Positions 10,961-21,189 of a DNA stretch of 64,000 bases are shown here, in pieces. The notes under the pieces are model-generated. The model did not search any database and was not told the DNA's origin. It saw only the letters and a list, made by a program, of their open reading frames with translations. Position numbers and translations under genes: made by a program. Each line of letters begins with the position of its first letter. Within the stretch, counting starts at the first letter, position 1. This DNA is from Lucinisca nassula (lineage: Eukaryota; Mollusca; Bivalvia; Lucinida; Lucinidae): positions 130,652,217 to 130,716,216 of the forward strand of contig OY757015.1 in the NCBI GenBank assembly GCA_963580285.1, in the 5' to 3' direction.

Positions 10961-11530
10961 GTGACAATAAACAGAACGCGAAGGTAAAGAAAATAAAAGC
11001 CAAAAGTGAACAAAGACCACACCCCCTCCTCCCCCCCCCCCCTCGCAAAAAAAAAAAAATAATAAAAATAACCGTGTTTTCGCTAACCCAACGACCCTGC
11101 TTCAGACACTGACTCAACTAGTTTTATCAATAAAGAACAAAATAAAAATTTAAACACCAACCCTGCCATTTTCAATATCTGACCCTACCCAGTGTCGTCT
11201 TTGCATTTTCCCCATAGTATTTTCGCGTTTTAAGTTTTAAGTACATTTTTGTAGTTTTTGGTCATTTAGTACCTTCAAAAATACAGAGCTGAAATTTTTG
11301 AGCATTTAAAATGAATTATGGTATACAATCCAAGTCTCAACATAACAACTTTATTAACAAAAACATGTACAAAAACAAAAATATGTAAAACAAAATACAG
11401 GCCCGACCCTGAATTTTTCGAGGGAAAAAAAAATAATAAAAAAAAGTTTCTCCCACCTACCGACCAATTCTTTTTCAGCATGATAGTAGAAACAAAACAT
11501 TTTTTTACGGTAAAGATATCAAACACTTGG
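10961..11530. other. No gene recognised; A-rich and C-rich tracts
   Basis: A poly-C stretch (11,029-11,043) next to poly-A, then A-rich sequence. Overlapping frames on both strands at 11,275-11,581 show no domain. Confidence 0.5.
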
Positions 11531-11632
11531 TCTTTACTCCGATCAAAAACGTACACTACTACCACAATGTATACAATATAACAACATTATGTTATTGCCG
11601 AAAGCAGAGCACTGTGGCCAGAGCACTGGCTA
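11531..11632 (-). repeat. Split direct repeat B2 of the YR element
   Basis: About 100 bp including CAACATTATGTTATTG, flanked by GATCAAAAACG and CAGAGCACT, repeats at 12,254-12,352 (B1) in the same orientation with about 85-90 percent identity by eye. Confidence 0.75.
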
Positions 11633-11850
11633 TGGACGTTTATTGCTTGGTAAACATTTATATCTACGTTAAGAAACTGAATATGTATACATTCGTCTGC
11701 GGACTTCGCGTGTCCTGTGCACAGACTGTCCACACCTGAAAGCTCACGACGTCCAGGAAAAGACAGCTTAGCTGAAAACCTGTGTCCAAAAACTGTTCAG
11801 TGGCTTTATATGTGGAGTGTGTTGGGACTTCACACTACACAATATAAATA

Positions 11851-12020
11851 CAGTAGACTCGTTATCTCAAACTATGATATCTCAAAGAATGGCTTAAGTC
11901 AAACATAACATGTTAGTTATGCTATATGTTACTTAGATTTCAACTCTTTTTTTCTCAAAACTTCTGTTATCTCAAACCAAATATTCCAGTCCTTTGGGGT
12001 TTGAGATAACTAGTCGACTG
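11851..12020. mobile_element. TA-flanked MITE, 22-bp TIRs
   Basis: Starts CAGTAGACTCGTTATCTC and ends with the near complement GAGATAACTAGTCGACTG; the 22-bp TIRs differ at two positions. TA dinucleotides lie directly outside both ends. The CAGT start and TA target suggest a pogo/Tc1-mariner superfamily source. It has no coding capacity and lies between A2 and B2 of the YR retrotransposon, so it inserted later. Confidence 0.8.
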
Positions 12021-12047
12021 TACATTACTTATTAATAGGTAAAGGAA

Positions 12048-12248
12048 CTTGAATTTCGTCTTGACAGTTCGAAGTGCTCGCTAGAACTGACGAAACATCT
12101 TTCAATCACCTCAGTCTTTCACGATTCTAATCATTTGATTGGCCGTTACTATCCATCACCAAGCATAACAAGCTATGAACAAGACATACCGTGTAAACTA
12201 TACTCAAAGACAGTACTTTTCCGCTATACTTCGTAACGCGGAAAAGTA
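12048..12248 (-). repeat. Split direct repeat A2 of the YR element
   Basis: Matches A1 (17,737-17,943) over about 200 bp, for example TTTCGTCTTGACAGTTCGAA and GAACAAGACATACCGT. It ends in the short fold-back TACTTTTCCGC...GCGGAAAAGTA and abuts B1. Confidence 0.85.
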
Positions 12249-12253
12249 TTGAG

Positions 12254-12352
12254 TCTTTGCTGCGATCAAAAACGGACATTACTACCACAATATATACAAA
12301 ATAACAACATTATGTTATTGTCGATAGCAGAGCACTTTGGCTAGAACATTTT
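12254..12352 (-). repeat. Split direct repeat B1 of the YR element
   Basis: Follows A2 directly and matches B2 at 11,531-11,632, completing the B1-A2-B2 arrangement when read on the minus strand. Confidence 0.75.
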
Positions 12353-12559
12353 TCTAAGTTAGAAAGGCAACGATGTATAAGAAATAAATTCAATGTTTTG
12401 GCCAGGAAAATTTTGCAAGTTTCATTAGGAACAATATGTGAATAACCATTCTACGGCTCTAAACTTTGCGAAACTTTAAGCCTCTTGCTATGTAGCCACC
12501 TTTGGCAAAATCTGTTTTCCATCTGCAGCGCCTTTTAAGACATATTTCGTTAAAATTGT

Positions 12560-12900
12560 AGCAGCAGATACACCGCCTGACCTTAATGAATGTAGACAAA
12601 TTTTTAAATTTGGATCAACAGTCTTGAAAAAATACATTTTCTCCTAGTGAAACTCAACTTTCTGTCTTTTAAAATGCTAAACGCATAACTTTTCAACGTT
12701 TCTACCGGGCAAGTCTTACTAAGTATAAGAATATCACAGCCATGCCTATACTGGTCAGTTTTAGCTTTTGGAATGCATAGTTTAACATGATCTTCAGCAA
12801 ATGACAAATAAGCACATCTAATATTGCTTAACACATTGTACCTTAAAAACCTCGAATAACCCAAAGTAATCAGTCATAGTTTCTAACCCTACATAAGTCT
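12560..12900 (-). pseudogene. Tyrosine recombinase fragment of DIRS/Ngaro-like element
   Basis: The open part (12,604-12,864) reads GYSRFLRYNVLSNIR, then a hydrophobic strand, then IPKAKTDQYRHGC and CPVETLKSYA. This matches the catalytic core start of eukaryotic YR proteins: the GFLRFDE-like helix with the first catalytic Arg, the K-SKTDQ-R beta strands with the Lys, and the CPV-L segment. The later HxxR and Tyr region is not recognised. In the cell the intact enzyme would insert a circular cDNA at a short matching sequence without DDE chemistry. This copy is partial and inactive. Confidence 0.72.
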
Positions 12901-13033
12901 TGAAAATCACTCAGCCTGTCGCAAAACGCTATGATCAACTGTGAAGTAACGGAATCCTTCTGAACACACGGTACCTTGATCGTCCACATTGTAATGCAAC
13001 AATAATAGCAGCACCATGAAGAAATGAGTAATT

Positions 13034-14923
13034 GCACGACCCGCAGAAAAAGCGACCGACTGAAGTCGGTTGATTTCTAAGAGTGCCCTAAAATCACCGT
13101 GTCATTCTGTCATTCGGTCAGTCTGTCCGTCCGTAACCCGTTTGTGAAAATTGGTGATAGTGACTTAACCGCTTGGACTATTTAAACAAATGTTGGCATA
13201 CTGATAGATATCAATGCGATCTAATCAATGAACTTGCGAAATATTACATTCGTAAATGTTAAAATTTTCGAACTGCTTCTCCTCGGTAACCGTTGGGCCG
13301 ATTGAAGTCAAATTTCATATGGAGCCTCTATGGGATGTAGGAAACCAAAATTTGGTCATGGGGTCCAGGTCACATGACCAAAATGGCCACCAAGCCATAT
13401 ATGGTCTGTCTGTCTGTCCGTCCGGAACCCGTTTGTGAAAATTGGTGATAGTGACCTTACCGCTTGGAATATTTAAACAAATTTTGGCATACTGATAGAT
13501 ATCAATGAGATCTAATCAATGAACTTGCGAACTATTACACTCCATTTAGTATAGCCTCGCCGAGGCGAAAAATGTTAAAATTTTCGAACTGCTTCTTCTG
13601 GGAAACCGTTGGGCCGATTGAAGTCAAACTTCATATTGAGCCTCTATGGGATGGGGGAAACCAAAATTTGCTCATGGCGTCCAGGTCACATGACAAAAAT
13701 GGCCGCCAAGCCATATATGGTAAAAACCCTTCAAAAATAGTCTTCTCCAGATAAATAGCATCTGGGACGTAGGCTCATCATAAATTGCTAAAATGGTGAC
13801 CCTGGGTTGACCTTGACCTTCTTTGTGCCTAGGTCAAACTTTGACACATATGCTTTTGTTGGAATATTTAAACAATGTTTGGCATACTGATAGATATCAA
13901 TGAGATCTAACCAATGATGTTGCGAAATATTACATTCCATTTAGTATAGCCTCGTCGAGGCGAAAAATGTGAAAAATTTCGAACTTGCTTCTCCTCGGGA
14001 ACCGTTGGGCCGATTGAAGTCAACTTTCATATGGAGCCTCTATGGGATGGGGGAAACCAAAATTTGCTTATGGGGTCCAGGTCACATGACCAAAATGGCC
14101 GCCAAGCCATATATGGTAAAAACCCTTCAAAAATAGTCTTCTCCAGAACCCCTGGGCAGAATTCCAGGAAACTTGATAAATAGCATCTGGGACGTAGGCT
14201 CATCATAAATTGCTAAAATGGTGACCCTGTGTTGACCTTGACCTTCTTTGTGTCTAGGTCAAACTTTGACACATATGCTTTTGTTGGAATATTTAAACAA
14301 TGTTTGGCATACTGATAGATATCAATGAGAACTAACCAATGAACTTGCGAAATATTACATTCCATTTAGTATAGCCTCGTCGAGGCGAAAAATGTGAAAA
14401 ATTTCGAACTGCTTCTCCTCGGGAACCGTTGGGCCGATTGAAGTCAACTTTCATATGGAGTCTGTATGGGATGGGGGAAACCAAAATTTGCTTATGGGGT
14501 CCAGGTCACATGACCAAAATGGCCGCCAAGCCATATATGGTAAAAACCCTTCAAAAATAGTCTTCTCCAGAACCACTGGGCAGATTTCCACGAAACTTGA
14601 TAAATAGCATCTGGGACGTAGGCTCTTCATAAATTGCTAAAATGGTGACCCTGGGTTGACCTTGACCTTCTTTGTGCCTAGGTCAAACTTTGACACATAT
14701 GCTTTTGTATTAGAAAAGTGAGAATGCATTTTATCCTGCAAACGATTCAGAATACAGTACTAAAGTATAAGATATATTTTTGCTCCTTACTATAAGGCGC
14801 ATTTATTGGGGGAACCGTTTTAGGTCCAGGTAACATTACCAAAATGGCCGCCATACCCATATATGGTAACACTCATAAAGCTAAAAGCATCCGGCGGGTC
14901 GTGCACTTCAGCTGAAGCACTGG
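13034..14923. mobile_element. Non-autonomous TIR element, expanded copy
   Basis: The left end has GCACGACCCGCAGAAAAAGC and a hairpin CCGACTGAAGTCGG; the right end has GGCGGGTCGTGC, then ACTTCAGCTGAAGCACTGG. GCACGACCCGC and its complement form short TIRs. A second copy at 25,773-26,543 has the same ends. This copy is 1.1 kb longer because a ~423-bp internal block (GCCTCGTCGAGGCG to the CACATATGCTTTTGTTGG segment) is repeated. It is nested in the YR retrotransposon. No transposase is seen. Confidence 0.75.
13140..14720. repeat. Internal tandem expansion (~290- and ~423-bp units)
   Basis: ATTTAGTATAGCCTCG starts near 13,545, 13,939 and 14,362, and the CATATGCTTTTGTTGGAATA segment recurs at about 13,848 and 14,273. 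The first two units differ, with AAAATTGGTGATAGTGAC repeated 290 bp apart. Each unit has a GCCTCG(C/T)CGAGGCG palindrome. The 60-codon frames inside are repeat-encoded chance frames. Confidence 0.85.
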
Positions 14924-14999
14924 TTTCTTTTCTGTTTCGACATGAAACTTTTTCAACTGTTGAAAGAATAATTAAACTTTTTAAATGTAGAATCACTTT

Positions 15000-15175
15000 G
15001 AACACAATTATTACACAAACATTGATTCTGCGACTCAGAAACTTTAAATGCATCTGCTGATCAGAGTTGGTTTGTAACTCTGATTCAAACTCATTCCTTC
15101 AATCTGCGACTCAGAAACTTTAAATGCACCTGCTGATCTGAGTTGATCCGTAAGTCTGTTTCTATCCTATTCCTG
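15000..15175. repeat. Short tandem duplication
   Basis: The segment CTGCGACTCAGAAACTTTAA, with GCATCTGCTGATC and GAGTTG following, occurs twice about 80 bp apart, inside the YR retrotransposon between RNase H and recombinase. Confidence 0.8.
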
Positions 15176-15879
15176 AAAATGCAAAAAAAATACATGTCAA
15201 TAACGAAACAAAAATAAAAGTCAATTCTGATCCCCAAGTTAATTTCCGCATAAAAACAAAATCATTTTTTTAATGCGAACAGTTTAAATTTAAGTGGCTC
15301 TTAAGCGAAAACAGCGTTATTTCCCTCTCCAGACACAATAACGTTTTGTCTGGCAAAACCCTTACACCTCTTACAAAATCACTGAGGGTATTTGCCTTAA
15401 AACTAAGGAACAAAGCGGAGTTGATTTCTACACAAGAATCTGTGTCCCACATGCTTTTACTGCAATAAATTCGATTATGCAGCCAGTAACCATTTTTTGG
15501 AGGTGAAACCCACCAATTCAATTCGCTTGACCATACTTTCCATGGCGTCTACGCCCGAAGTGCCAAAGCACAAGTATCTAGAATTGAATTGCGAACATTT
15601 ACGATTCAAGTTTGATGCAAATCTGCAAACAGTGATTGTCCCTATATTTTATTTCTCAATCATCAACGCGCGACTAAATACGTGCATTGTCTGATCTAGA
15701 AATCCATGCAGACGACATTTTGATATCCATATCTGTACAAAACTGATGTACATTCACATCAAGACTTTGCAATGGAGCCCTTTTTACTGCCTTTTAACAA
15801 TACTGAACTCACATTTTTATTATCGATATAAATCTTTACACTCTTGCTTCATTACTTTTTTACACTGTCTTCTGACGCC

Positions 15880-16040
15880 AATTTGCGAAATGTGGAGCTC
15901 TGATGCACTTCTGGATGGTCCCATATGCAAATACTTCCGTGCCTTCAACTAAGGCGCCCACACAGAGGGCTGCATAACCGCCATACCCCTTGTCTGAGGC
16001 ATCACTGAGCAGCTCAACATCACAGTTCCCTATTTCAGAA
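15880..16040 (-). pseudogene. RNase H remnant of DIRS/Ngaro-like element
   Basis: Minus-strand translation near 15,975-16,021 gives VELLSDASDKGYGGY, matching the first RNase H motif (hydrophobic strand, then the catalytic Asp of a TDAS-GxGG block). It continues as an open stretch ending NWRQKTV before a stop. Its position between RT and recombinase is the expected order for this class. The Thr usual before the first Asp is Ser here. The rest of the domain is too decayed to follow. Confidence 0.65.
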
Positions 16041-16606
16041 ATATTGTTGCCCTCGGCATAAACAGACCTAGCTCAATAAGTCCAACGTCTCAACAACATT
16101 CTGACTCTTACAAACATAGGAGTTTCAGTCTACCATAGAATCAATGCATAAATATAAACATCTTTTTCTCAAACAGATTAGGCTTCCGAAAATATTCTGC
16201 AAAGAAATAATCTGACCCGCTACGGATCTACGGATACTACAAAACTAACGGCAATAATCTGAATTTTCTGTCCTGATCTGGAAAAATAATGAATCTATGG
16301 CATTTTCGAGGCGTGCTAGCCGCTCCTAGGTGACTTTTTTATATATACCAAAAGAATCTTAACCATCTGACATTTTGCCTGGAATCCCACTAAGTTGTCA
16401 TCCTGGCTTGATAAGAATACTGCGTACATGTATTGAGGGTTTTTTTTTTAACTTAAAGCAGCCTCCTTTTCAACATGACCACTGAGACTAGACCATCGTC
16501 TAAAAATATGACCACCTTGTGGCCTTGTGAAAGAAAATAACTAATCGGACATCCATCTCACCACTTAAGAGAAAATAAAATAAAAGTATTTTAAAACCTG
16601 CTGTAG

Positions 16607-16858
16607 CTAACCGAAAGCTAGTACATGTTTAATAAGAAAATAATCGATTGCATGTACATGTATCTGAAAAGCTGATTTTAAATCGCACGAGAACAGAAAT
16701 TCGAGATTTCTAAATTCTTTTGCTACAGAAATGTTTTCATACCTGTCATAAATTTTATTAAATGAGGATTTCCCATATGATATAGTCAATGAATTTGCCA
16801 CGCATGGTTGTTCTGACGCTTCAGATACATTCAAAATTAAGCAACTTTTCTTATTCAC
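16607..16858 (-). pseudogene. Reverse transcriptase fragment of DIRS/Ngaro-like element
   Basis: The 83-codon open frame contains KKSCLILNVSEASEQP, SSFNKIYDR and FLFSCDLKSAFQIHVHAID. These match RT motifs of DIRS-order elements: the RLI-NLS strand, then the (K/C)DLKSAF-I-V motif A with the first catalytic Asp (in CDLKSAF). Motif C (the second Asp pair) is not visible in the decayed sequence downstream. The residue before LI is Cys where the family usually has Arg. Partial and inactive. Confidence 0.78.
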
Positions 16859-17075
16859 CCTAGTTATTTCTGAACATACACTTTGAAGGCAAGTCTTTAA
16901 ACGACGATTTTTTATCCTTTTACGACAGTATCTCTAATATACCTGTCCACCTGCAATTAATCCAAAACATATGTATACTACCTACGGGTGAATCTATTTA
17001 GATGTAATATATCCTTATTGTGGATAGGTAATTGCCATACCTATCGACTTAAAAGACCTGTGCTGTTCGCTTCAA

Positions 17076-17400
17076 TCAGAAACATACCATGATCATATCA
17101 GTGGGTTTAGAAACAGTTTCCTCAGTTCCAATGCCCAGATTTACCACAACCAAAACTAAAACGGGTTTTCTGACCCCTGTACTGAGTAACGGTTGGAAAA
17201 AAGGTGCCTTTAAGGTATCCTGTGGACGTAGGAATAGCAGAGGATTGTTAAGTCTGAAATTGCTGCATGCAAGGACTTCTGTCGAATCGACTTTACTTCG
17301 TCTTTGTTTGGTCTGGCCTCGGCCCTGAACATTGAATCCGCAGTAAATAGGTTGTTTTAACATTTTATGGCCAATGACCACCCGAAATCATTTTACTCAG
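17076..17400 (-). pseudogene. Gag C-terminal region with degraded zinc knuckle
   Basis: In the minus-strand frame crossing 17,119-17,171 the sequence reads FSFGCGKSGHW followed by a stop and GNC. This is a CCHC zinc knuckle of the CFGCGK-GHW type common in gag proteins of DIRS-order elements, with the first Cys changed to Ser and a stop after the His. A 101-codon frame at 17,076-17,381 overlaps it in another frame and is not the gag frame. The position upstream of RT fits. Confidence 0.6.
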
Positions 17401-17479
17401 CTCAACTTTTGTCTATTAGAAAGTCAATTCAAACCTTTAGATTTTTTTTTTAAATTATCTGCTTCGCGAAACTTTGTGG

Positions 17480-17794
17480 TTAGTTTGTTAGACTTAAATT
17501 GATCCTCGCAATTTCACGCTTGAAAACGTAAATGTCATAAAATAAAATGTCATCTTTTATTTTACTTATCTGCGTGTCCGCAATCGCGTTTTGATTCGCA
17601 GTCATCCTAGCCTCCATACAGGCTAGTTTTGGTGTAATAAGGTCATCTAGCCAAGACATAAAATCATTACTGACTCCACCGTTACCCGACTGTATCGTCC
17701 GAGGTTGAAGAGATCCATAGCCCGCCCCATAGCCAACTTGAATTTCGTCTTGACAGTTCGAAGTGCTCGCTAGAACTGACGAAACATCTCTCAT
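17480..17794 (-). pseudogene. Putative gag N-terminal region
   Basis: A 104-codon open frame starting in repeat A1, with a Gly/Tyr-rich stretch (GYGAGYGS) followed by a hydrophilic, probably helical stretch ending in KREIARIN. It is first in the order gag-RT-RH-YR, and the zinc knuckle follows in another frame, so gag is the reasonable call. No catalytic motif is expected. In repeat A2 the matching start codon is TTG, so only the A1 copy can begin the ORF. Could also be a chance frame. Confidence 0.45.
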
Positions 17795-17943
17795 TCACCC
17801 GAGTCTTTCACGATTCTAATCATTTAATTGGCCGTTACTATCTATCACCAACCATAACAAGTTATGAACAAGACATACCGTTTGAACTATACTCAAAGAC
17901 AGTACTTTTCCCCTATACTTCATAACGCGGAAAAGTATTAATT
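17737..17943 (-). repeat. Split direct repeat A1 of the YR element
   Basis: Same orientation as A2 (12,048-12,248) and about 93 percent identical by eye. It marks the 5' end of the element on the minus strand. Confidence 0.85.
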
Positions 17944-19200
17944 CTTAAGCATCGAGGTGACTGCGTATTTGTGATTGTCGTATTTCAAATCCGCAAAACG
18001 CGTTTGTGTATGGACACTCTGTCACACACTCATTGCGTATTGTTTTTCAATAAGTGCATCTGTGTCAGCATGCATACGCAATGCGTATTGTTTATCGATA
18101 CGCTCAATGCGTCTGCATGATTAAAACTTCGCAATACGCGCAATGCGTATTCGTTTCATATACGCACGATGCTTTTGCACACGTAAACTTTGTCTCACAC
18201 GTATTTGCGTATTTCTGTTTATTTTGGCGACTTTTTCCTGTGCCCACGTGCGTGGGCATGGTATCACATATTAGGGAGGAAGTTGTAGTGTGCATATATT
18301 ATGATGAAGTGTTAATTTCAGACATCTTCGGCAGTCTCACCATAACGCAAGGGTTTTATGTCGAAATGACGGTTATATAACGGGTAGTTCCTGAGATGTA
18401 GGACAGTACCCTGTACATGTGATGACTAGGGTCGTATCAGTATGATGATGTAACGGAACACTATTGCTGAAATGACGGTTAAATGATTTGTTTTGCGTAT
18501 CAATACTCCTTAAGAGCAAAGTTAATGTTGGCCGAAACTTTGTGTGTGAGAGCGAGCATGTTTTGTTTTGTTATGCTACTTGTTTAATATCTGTGTTGTA
18601 AATATATACGTGTTTGTATGTACTTGGACCTTGTTCTTCTTTCTTGCTTAGACCACCCTCGTCTATCTTGACGCACGCTGCCTTTGGGTGTGTGTGAAGC
18701 TGAACTGGGCAGTATGCAAGTTTAATTTCCATCTCACCGGAAGTCACGTTACAACCACAAAACATTGTAAGTTGGACTGAGCCGCTTGTAATAGGACCTG
18801 CCCCTCAATATCAACACAAGGTGCCAAGATATTCACATACAAGTCAGCTCTGTATTTTAAATGGGAGCTTTTGATAGACTCCATCCTCAAAAGGTAGACA
18901 ATTTCGAAGGAATGCCCCATGCATGAGGGACCCTCTGACAAAATTTGTCAACATACTTTTGTTCCACTGAACATGCTAGTCACCAGAACTAAATATATAA
19001 AACCCTTTAAATGACTTCTGCACGTAAATGTTTGAAATATATTCACAGAAATGTTTCTTGGGTCACTGCTAACCAACATTGCTAAAACTATTCACACTAC
19101 CCTATATTACCTACTATTTTATTTGTACAATAAGTATCAGGTGAGCAGTCCAAGACCATTATGGCCCTCCCGTTGCGTTATCGGAAGCCTGCATGCAGAT
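17944..19200. other. No gene recognised; CGCAATGCGTATT clusters
   Basis: Around 18,030-18,170 the words ATGCGTATT and CGCAATGCG recur six or more times in irregular spacing, and this produces the overlapping 63- and 108-codon frames there. The rest to 19,200 shows nothing recognisable; at 19,138-19,180 CAGGTGAGCAGTCC and TTATGGCCC resemble an array-element end. Confidence 0.5.
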
Positions 19201-19204
19201 TGAA

Positions 19205-19577
19205 CAAATTATTTGTCTAAATCGCGACGAAAGTAAGGGCGAGAACTGCGGCCGTGTGAATGTAAATTCGATTTAAGCACACACACCCCCCCACACTCCC
19301 TAGTAAAATGCTTTCACTGTCGATTCCTATGCGTTTCATCTGTCGCGGTTCATTTTTGTAATAGTTTGGGTTTGAATGTGTGTACTTATATCTTTTTGTT
19401 TTGGATATTCGATTGGCCAATTTGTGGAAAAGTAACTGTTCTTTTGGCTTTCATCTGTTGGTGTTTCCATTAGGGTCTAGTTATTTCATGTATGTGTTTC
19501 TGTCCCTTTACTGTCTCTGACGGGAGGTGTGGTTTAATTATTTCGATTCCTGATCATTGCCTAAACTTCTATTCTAC
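19205..19577 (+). repeat. Naiad-like PLE 3' tail, plus orientation
   Basis: Contains the tail blocks ACAAATTATTTGTC, AAATCGCGACG, TTTGTGGAAAAGTAACTG and GATTCCTGATCATTGCC, ending at ACTTCTATTCT. The end point matches the TAGAAGTGAAGGCAATGATC border seen in about a dozen reverse-oriented copies. Confidence 0.75.
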
Positions 19578-19589
19578 CCCTAGGTTTTT

Positions 19590-20012
19590 TTCATTTAGAC
19601 TTCATAGGAATCTTGCTAAGATGACCCTCTACCAAAAGAAGTTAAACTGGTTCCGCTCTGATGACCAAGGCGGCCGCCGACGCTAAAAACAGAAACTGCA
19701 TGTATACCTTTTGACCGGTTTCTTTCAAACTCCATACATAACTAAAACGGTTCTGTTTTGATGAGCAAAATGGCCACCAGAGCTGAAAATAGAAAACCCT
19801 CTACAATTTGCTTTAAATGCGAACTACTCCTAAACATTATGGACAGTTTGATTCAAACTTCCTAGGAAAGTTTCTTAGATGGCTTTCTGTGACGAAAGCT
19901 AAATTAGTTTAGCTCCAATGAATACGATAGCCACCTGAGCTTAAAATAGAAACAACATATCTTAAAATAACAACTCCTATACTCCTGGGCCAATTTGAAT
20001 CAAACTGTAAAA
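19590..20012. repeat. Degenerate ~145-bp array (as at 3,715)
   Basis: Units with AAAATGGCCACCAGAGC, TTTGCTTTAAATGCGAACTA and TCCTGGGCCAATTTGAATC. The array is broken at about 20,012 by the ribozyme array and resumes at 20,765-20,865. Confidence 0.7.
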
Positions 20013-20107
20013 CGGTAAAACGTCTCACTGCCCTACACCATAGTGTAGATTATATTTCTTGTCCTTTGGGATCATTGATTCCATAGTGGAATTTTGAAAA
20101 TATCATA

Positions 20108-20153
20108 GGGTCACTGATGAGGCCTAATTGGCCGAAACTAGCTAGTCTGGCCC
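20108..20153 (+). ncRNA. Type I hammerhead ribozyme, intact core
   Basis: Stem I GGGTCA pairs with TGGCCC (one G-U). Core CTGATGA, stem II GGCC-TAATT-GGCC, core GAAA, stem III ACT-AGCT-AGT, then C. Cleavage is predicted after the C at 20,147. Confidence 0.88.
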
Positions 20154-20367
20154 AGAAAACATGTACACTCCATATTTTTTGGTTCTGTGGTGTATTCCTT
20201 GCTTCCAAAGGATAACCCTTTCATAGAACATACTTAACTTCTCTACAGCTGGTGTGTGGGAATGTGATGCGGCGGTAAAACGTCTCCCTGCCCTACATCA
20301 TAGTGTAGATTATATTTCTTGTCCTTTAGGATCATTGATTCCATAGTGGAATTTTGAAAATATCTGA

Positions 20368-20413
20368 GGGTCACTGATGAGGCCTAATTGGCCGAAACTG
20401 GCTAGTCTGGCCC
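20368..20413 (+). ncRNA. Type I hammerhead ribozyme, intact core
   Basis: Same layout as the ribozyme 260 bp upstream. The stem III loop differs by one base (GAAACTGGCTAGTC), which leaves the three stem III pairs intact. Confidence 0.88.
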
Positions 20414-20627
20414 AGAAAACATGTACACTCCATATTTTTTGGTTCTGTGGTGTAGTCCTTGCTTCCAAAGGATAACCCTTTCATAGAACATACTTAACTT
20501 CACTACAGCTGGTGTGTGGGAATGAGTGGCGGCGGTAAAACGTCTCCCTGCCCTACATCATAGTGTAGATTATATTTCTTGTCCTTTGGGATCATTGATT
20601 CCATAGTGGAAGTTTGAAAATATCTGA

Positions 20628-20674
20628 GGGTCACTGGTGTGGGCCTAATTGGCCGAAACTAGCTTGTCTGGCCC
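20628..20674 (+). ncRNA. Hammerhead ribozyme, mutated core
   Basis: Stems I and II are kept, but the first core strand reads CTGGTGTG instead of CTGATGAG with one extra base, and stem III is weakened (AGCTTGTC). Expected to be inactive. Confidence 0.75.
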
Positions 20675-20764
20675 AGAAAACATGTACACTCAATATTTTT
20701 TTGGTTCTGTGGTGTATTCCTTGCTTCCAAAGGATAACCCTTTCATAGAACATATTCAAGGACT

Positions 20765-20865
20765 GTTGCGTAGGACAACCGCTACTAAAATAGCCCAGAT
20801 TAACAAAATGGACACTAGAGCTATAAATAGAAACAAGAGGTCCATGGGCCACTACGCTCACCAGA
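20765..20865. repeat. Remainder of degenerate array with terminal palindrome
   Basis: GCTACTAAAATAGCCCAG and AAAATGGACACTAGAGC, ending with AACAAGAGGTCCATGGGCC and CGCTCACCAGA, the common end of this repeat class. Confidence 0.65.
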
Positions 20866-20893
20866 TGTCATGTAGTTTATACCATATACAGGC

Positions 20894-21188
20894 ATTTGTT
20901 TGTTTGAGTTGAGGTTTAACGTCCCCGTCAACACTTTATAGGTCATTTTAGAGACGCTGCTTTTAATTTTGTGGGACTTTTACCCGACATTGAGATGAAA
21001 TGACATCTCAAGCCCTGTCGCCCAATGAAACCAATAGGGTTTATAAGCATGGGTTTACTCGCACCGCTTTGCCTGGGCAGGCTTAGATCCTCTAAGCCGT
21101 TTACCAGTACTCGTGTGCGTCGGTTTCAGCTCTGCGTGGAAGCATCATGCAGCCCATCTATTTCTTCAAGCCCCGTTGGGCGGGGCCG
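20894..21188 (-). repeat. SINE-like repeat B, full length, reverse orientation
   Basis: From TGAGTTGAGGTTTAACGTCC to CCCCGTTGGGCGGGGCC, all family blocks in order. Confidence 0.88.
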
Positions 21189-21189
21189 A

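Larger units (their letters stand above)
11531..17943 (-). mobile_element. DIRS/Ngaro-like tyrosine-recombinase retrotransposon, decayed
   Basis: Minus-strand reading gives repeat A1, gag with zinc knuckle, RT, RNase H, tyrosine recombinase, then B1-A2-B2. That repeat order (split direct repeats) and recombinase in place of a DDE integrase are the defining features of PAT/Ngaro-type DIRS-order elements. All ORFs are broken by stops and frameshifts. Two later insertions sit inside: a MITE (11,851-12,020) and a TIR element (13,034-14,923). Removing them leaves roughly 4.3 kb, short for the family, so internal deletions are likely. Assignment to Ngaro in preference to other DIRS-order groups is inference. 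Confidence 0.8.
20013..20762 (+). mobile_element. Retrozyme-like tandem array, three units
   Basis: Three head-to-tail units of ~260 bp, each with a type I hammerhead ribozyme, the block ATCATTGATTCCATAGTGGA and the block CCTTTCATAGAACATA. It interrupts a degenerate array. Tandem monomers of a few hundred bases with a type I hammerhead match animal retrozymes, small non-autonomous elements that produce circular RNAs and are thought to use PLE enzymes. Flanking target duplications are not clear here. Confidence 0.82.

Noticed and set aside
18054..18380. 108-codon plus-strand frame rich in Cys, His and Tyr
   Set aside because: Built from repeated ATGCGTATT/CGCAATGCG words with an overlapping frame on the other strand; no known domain.
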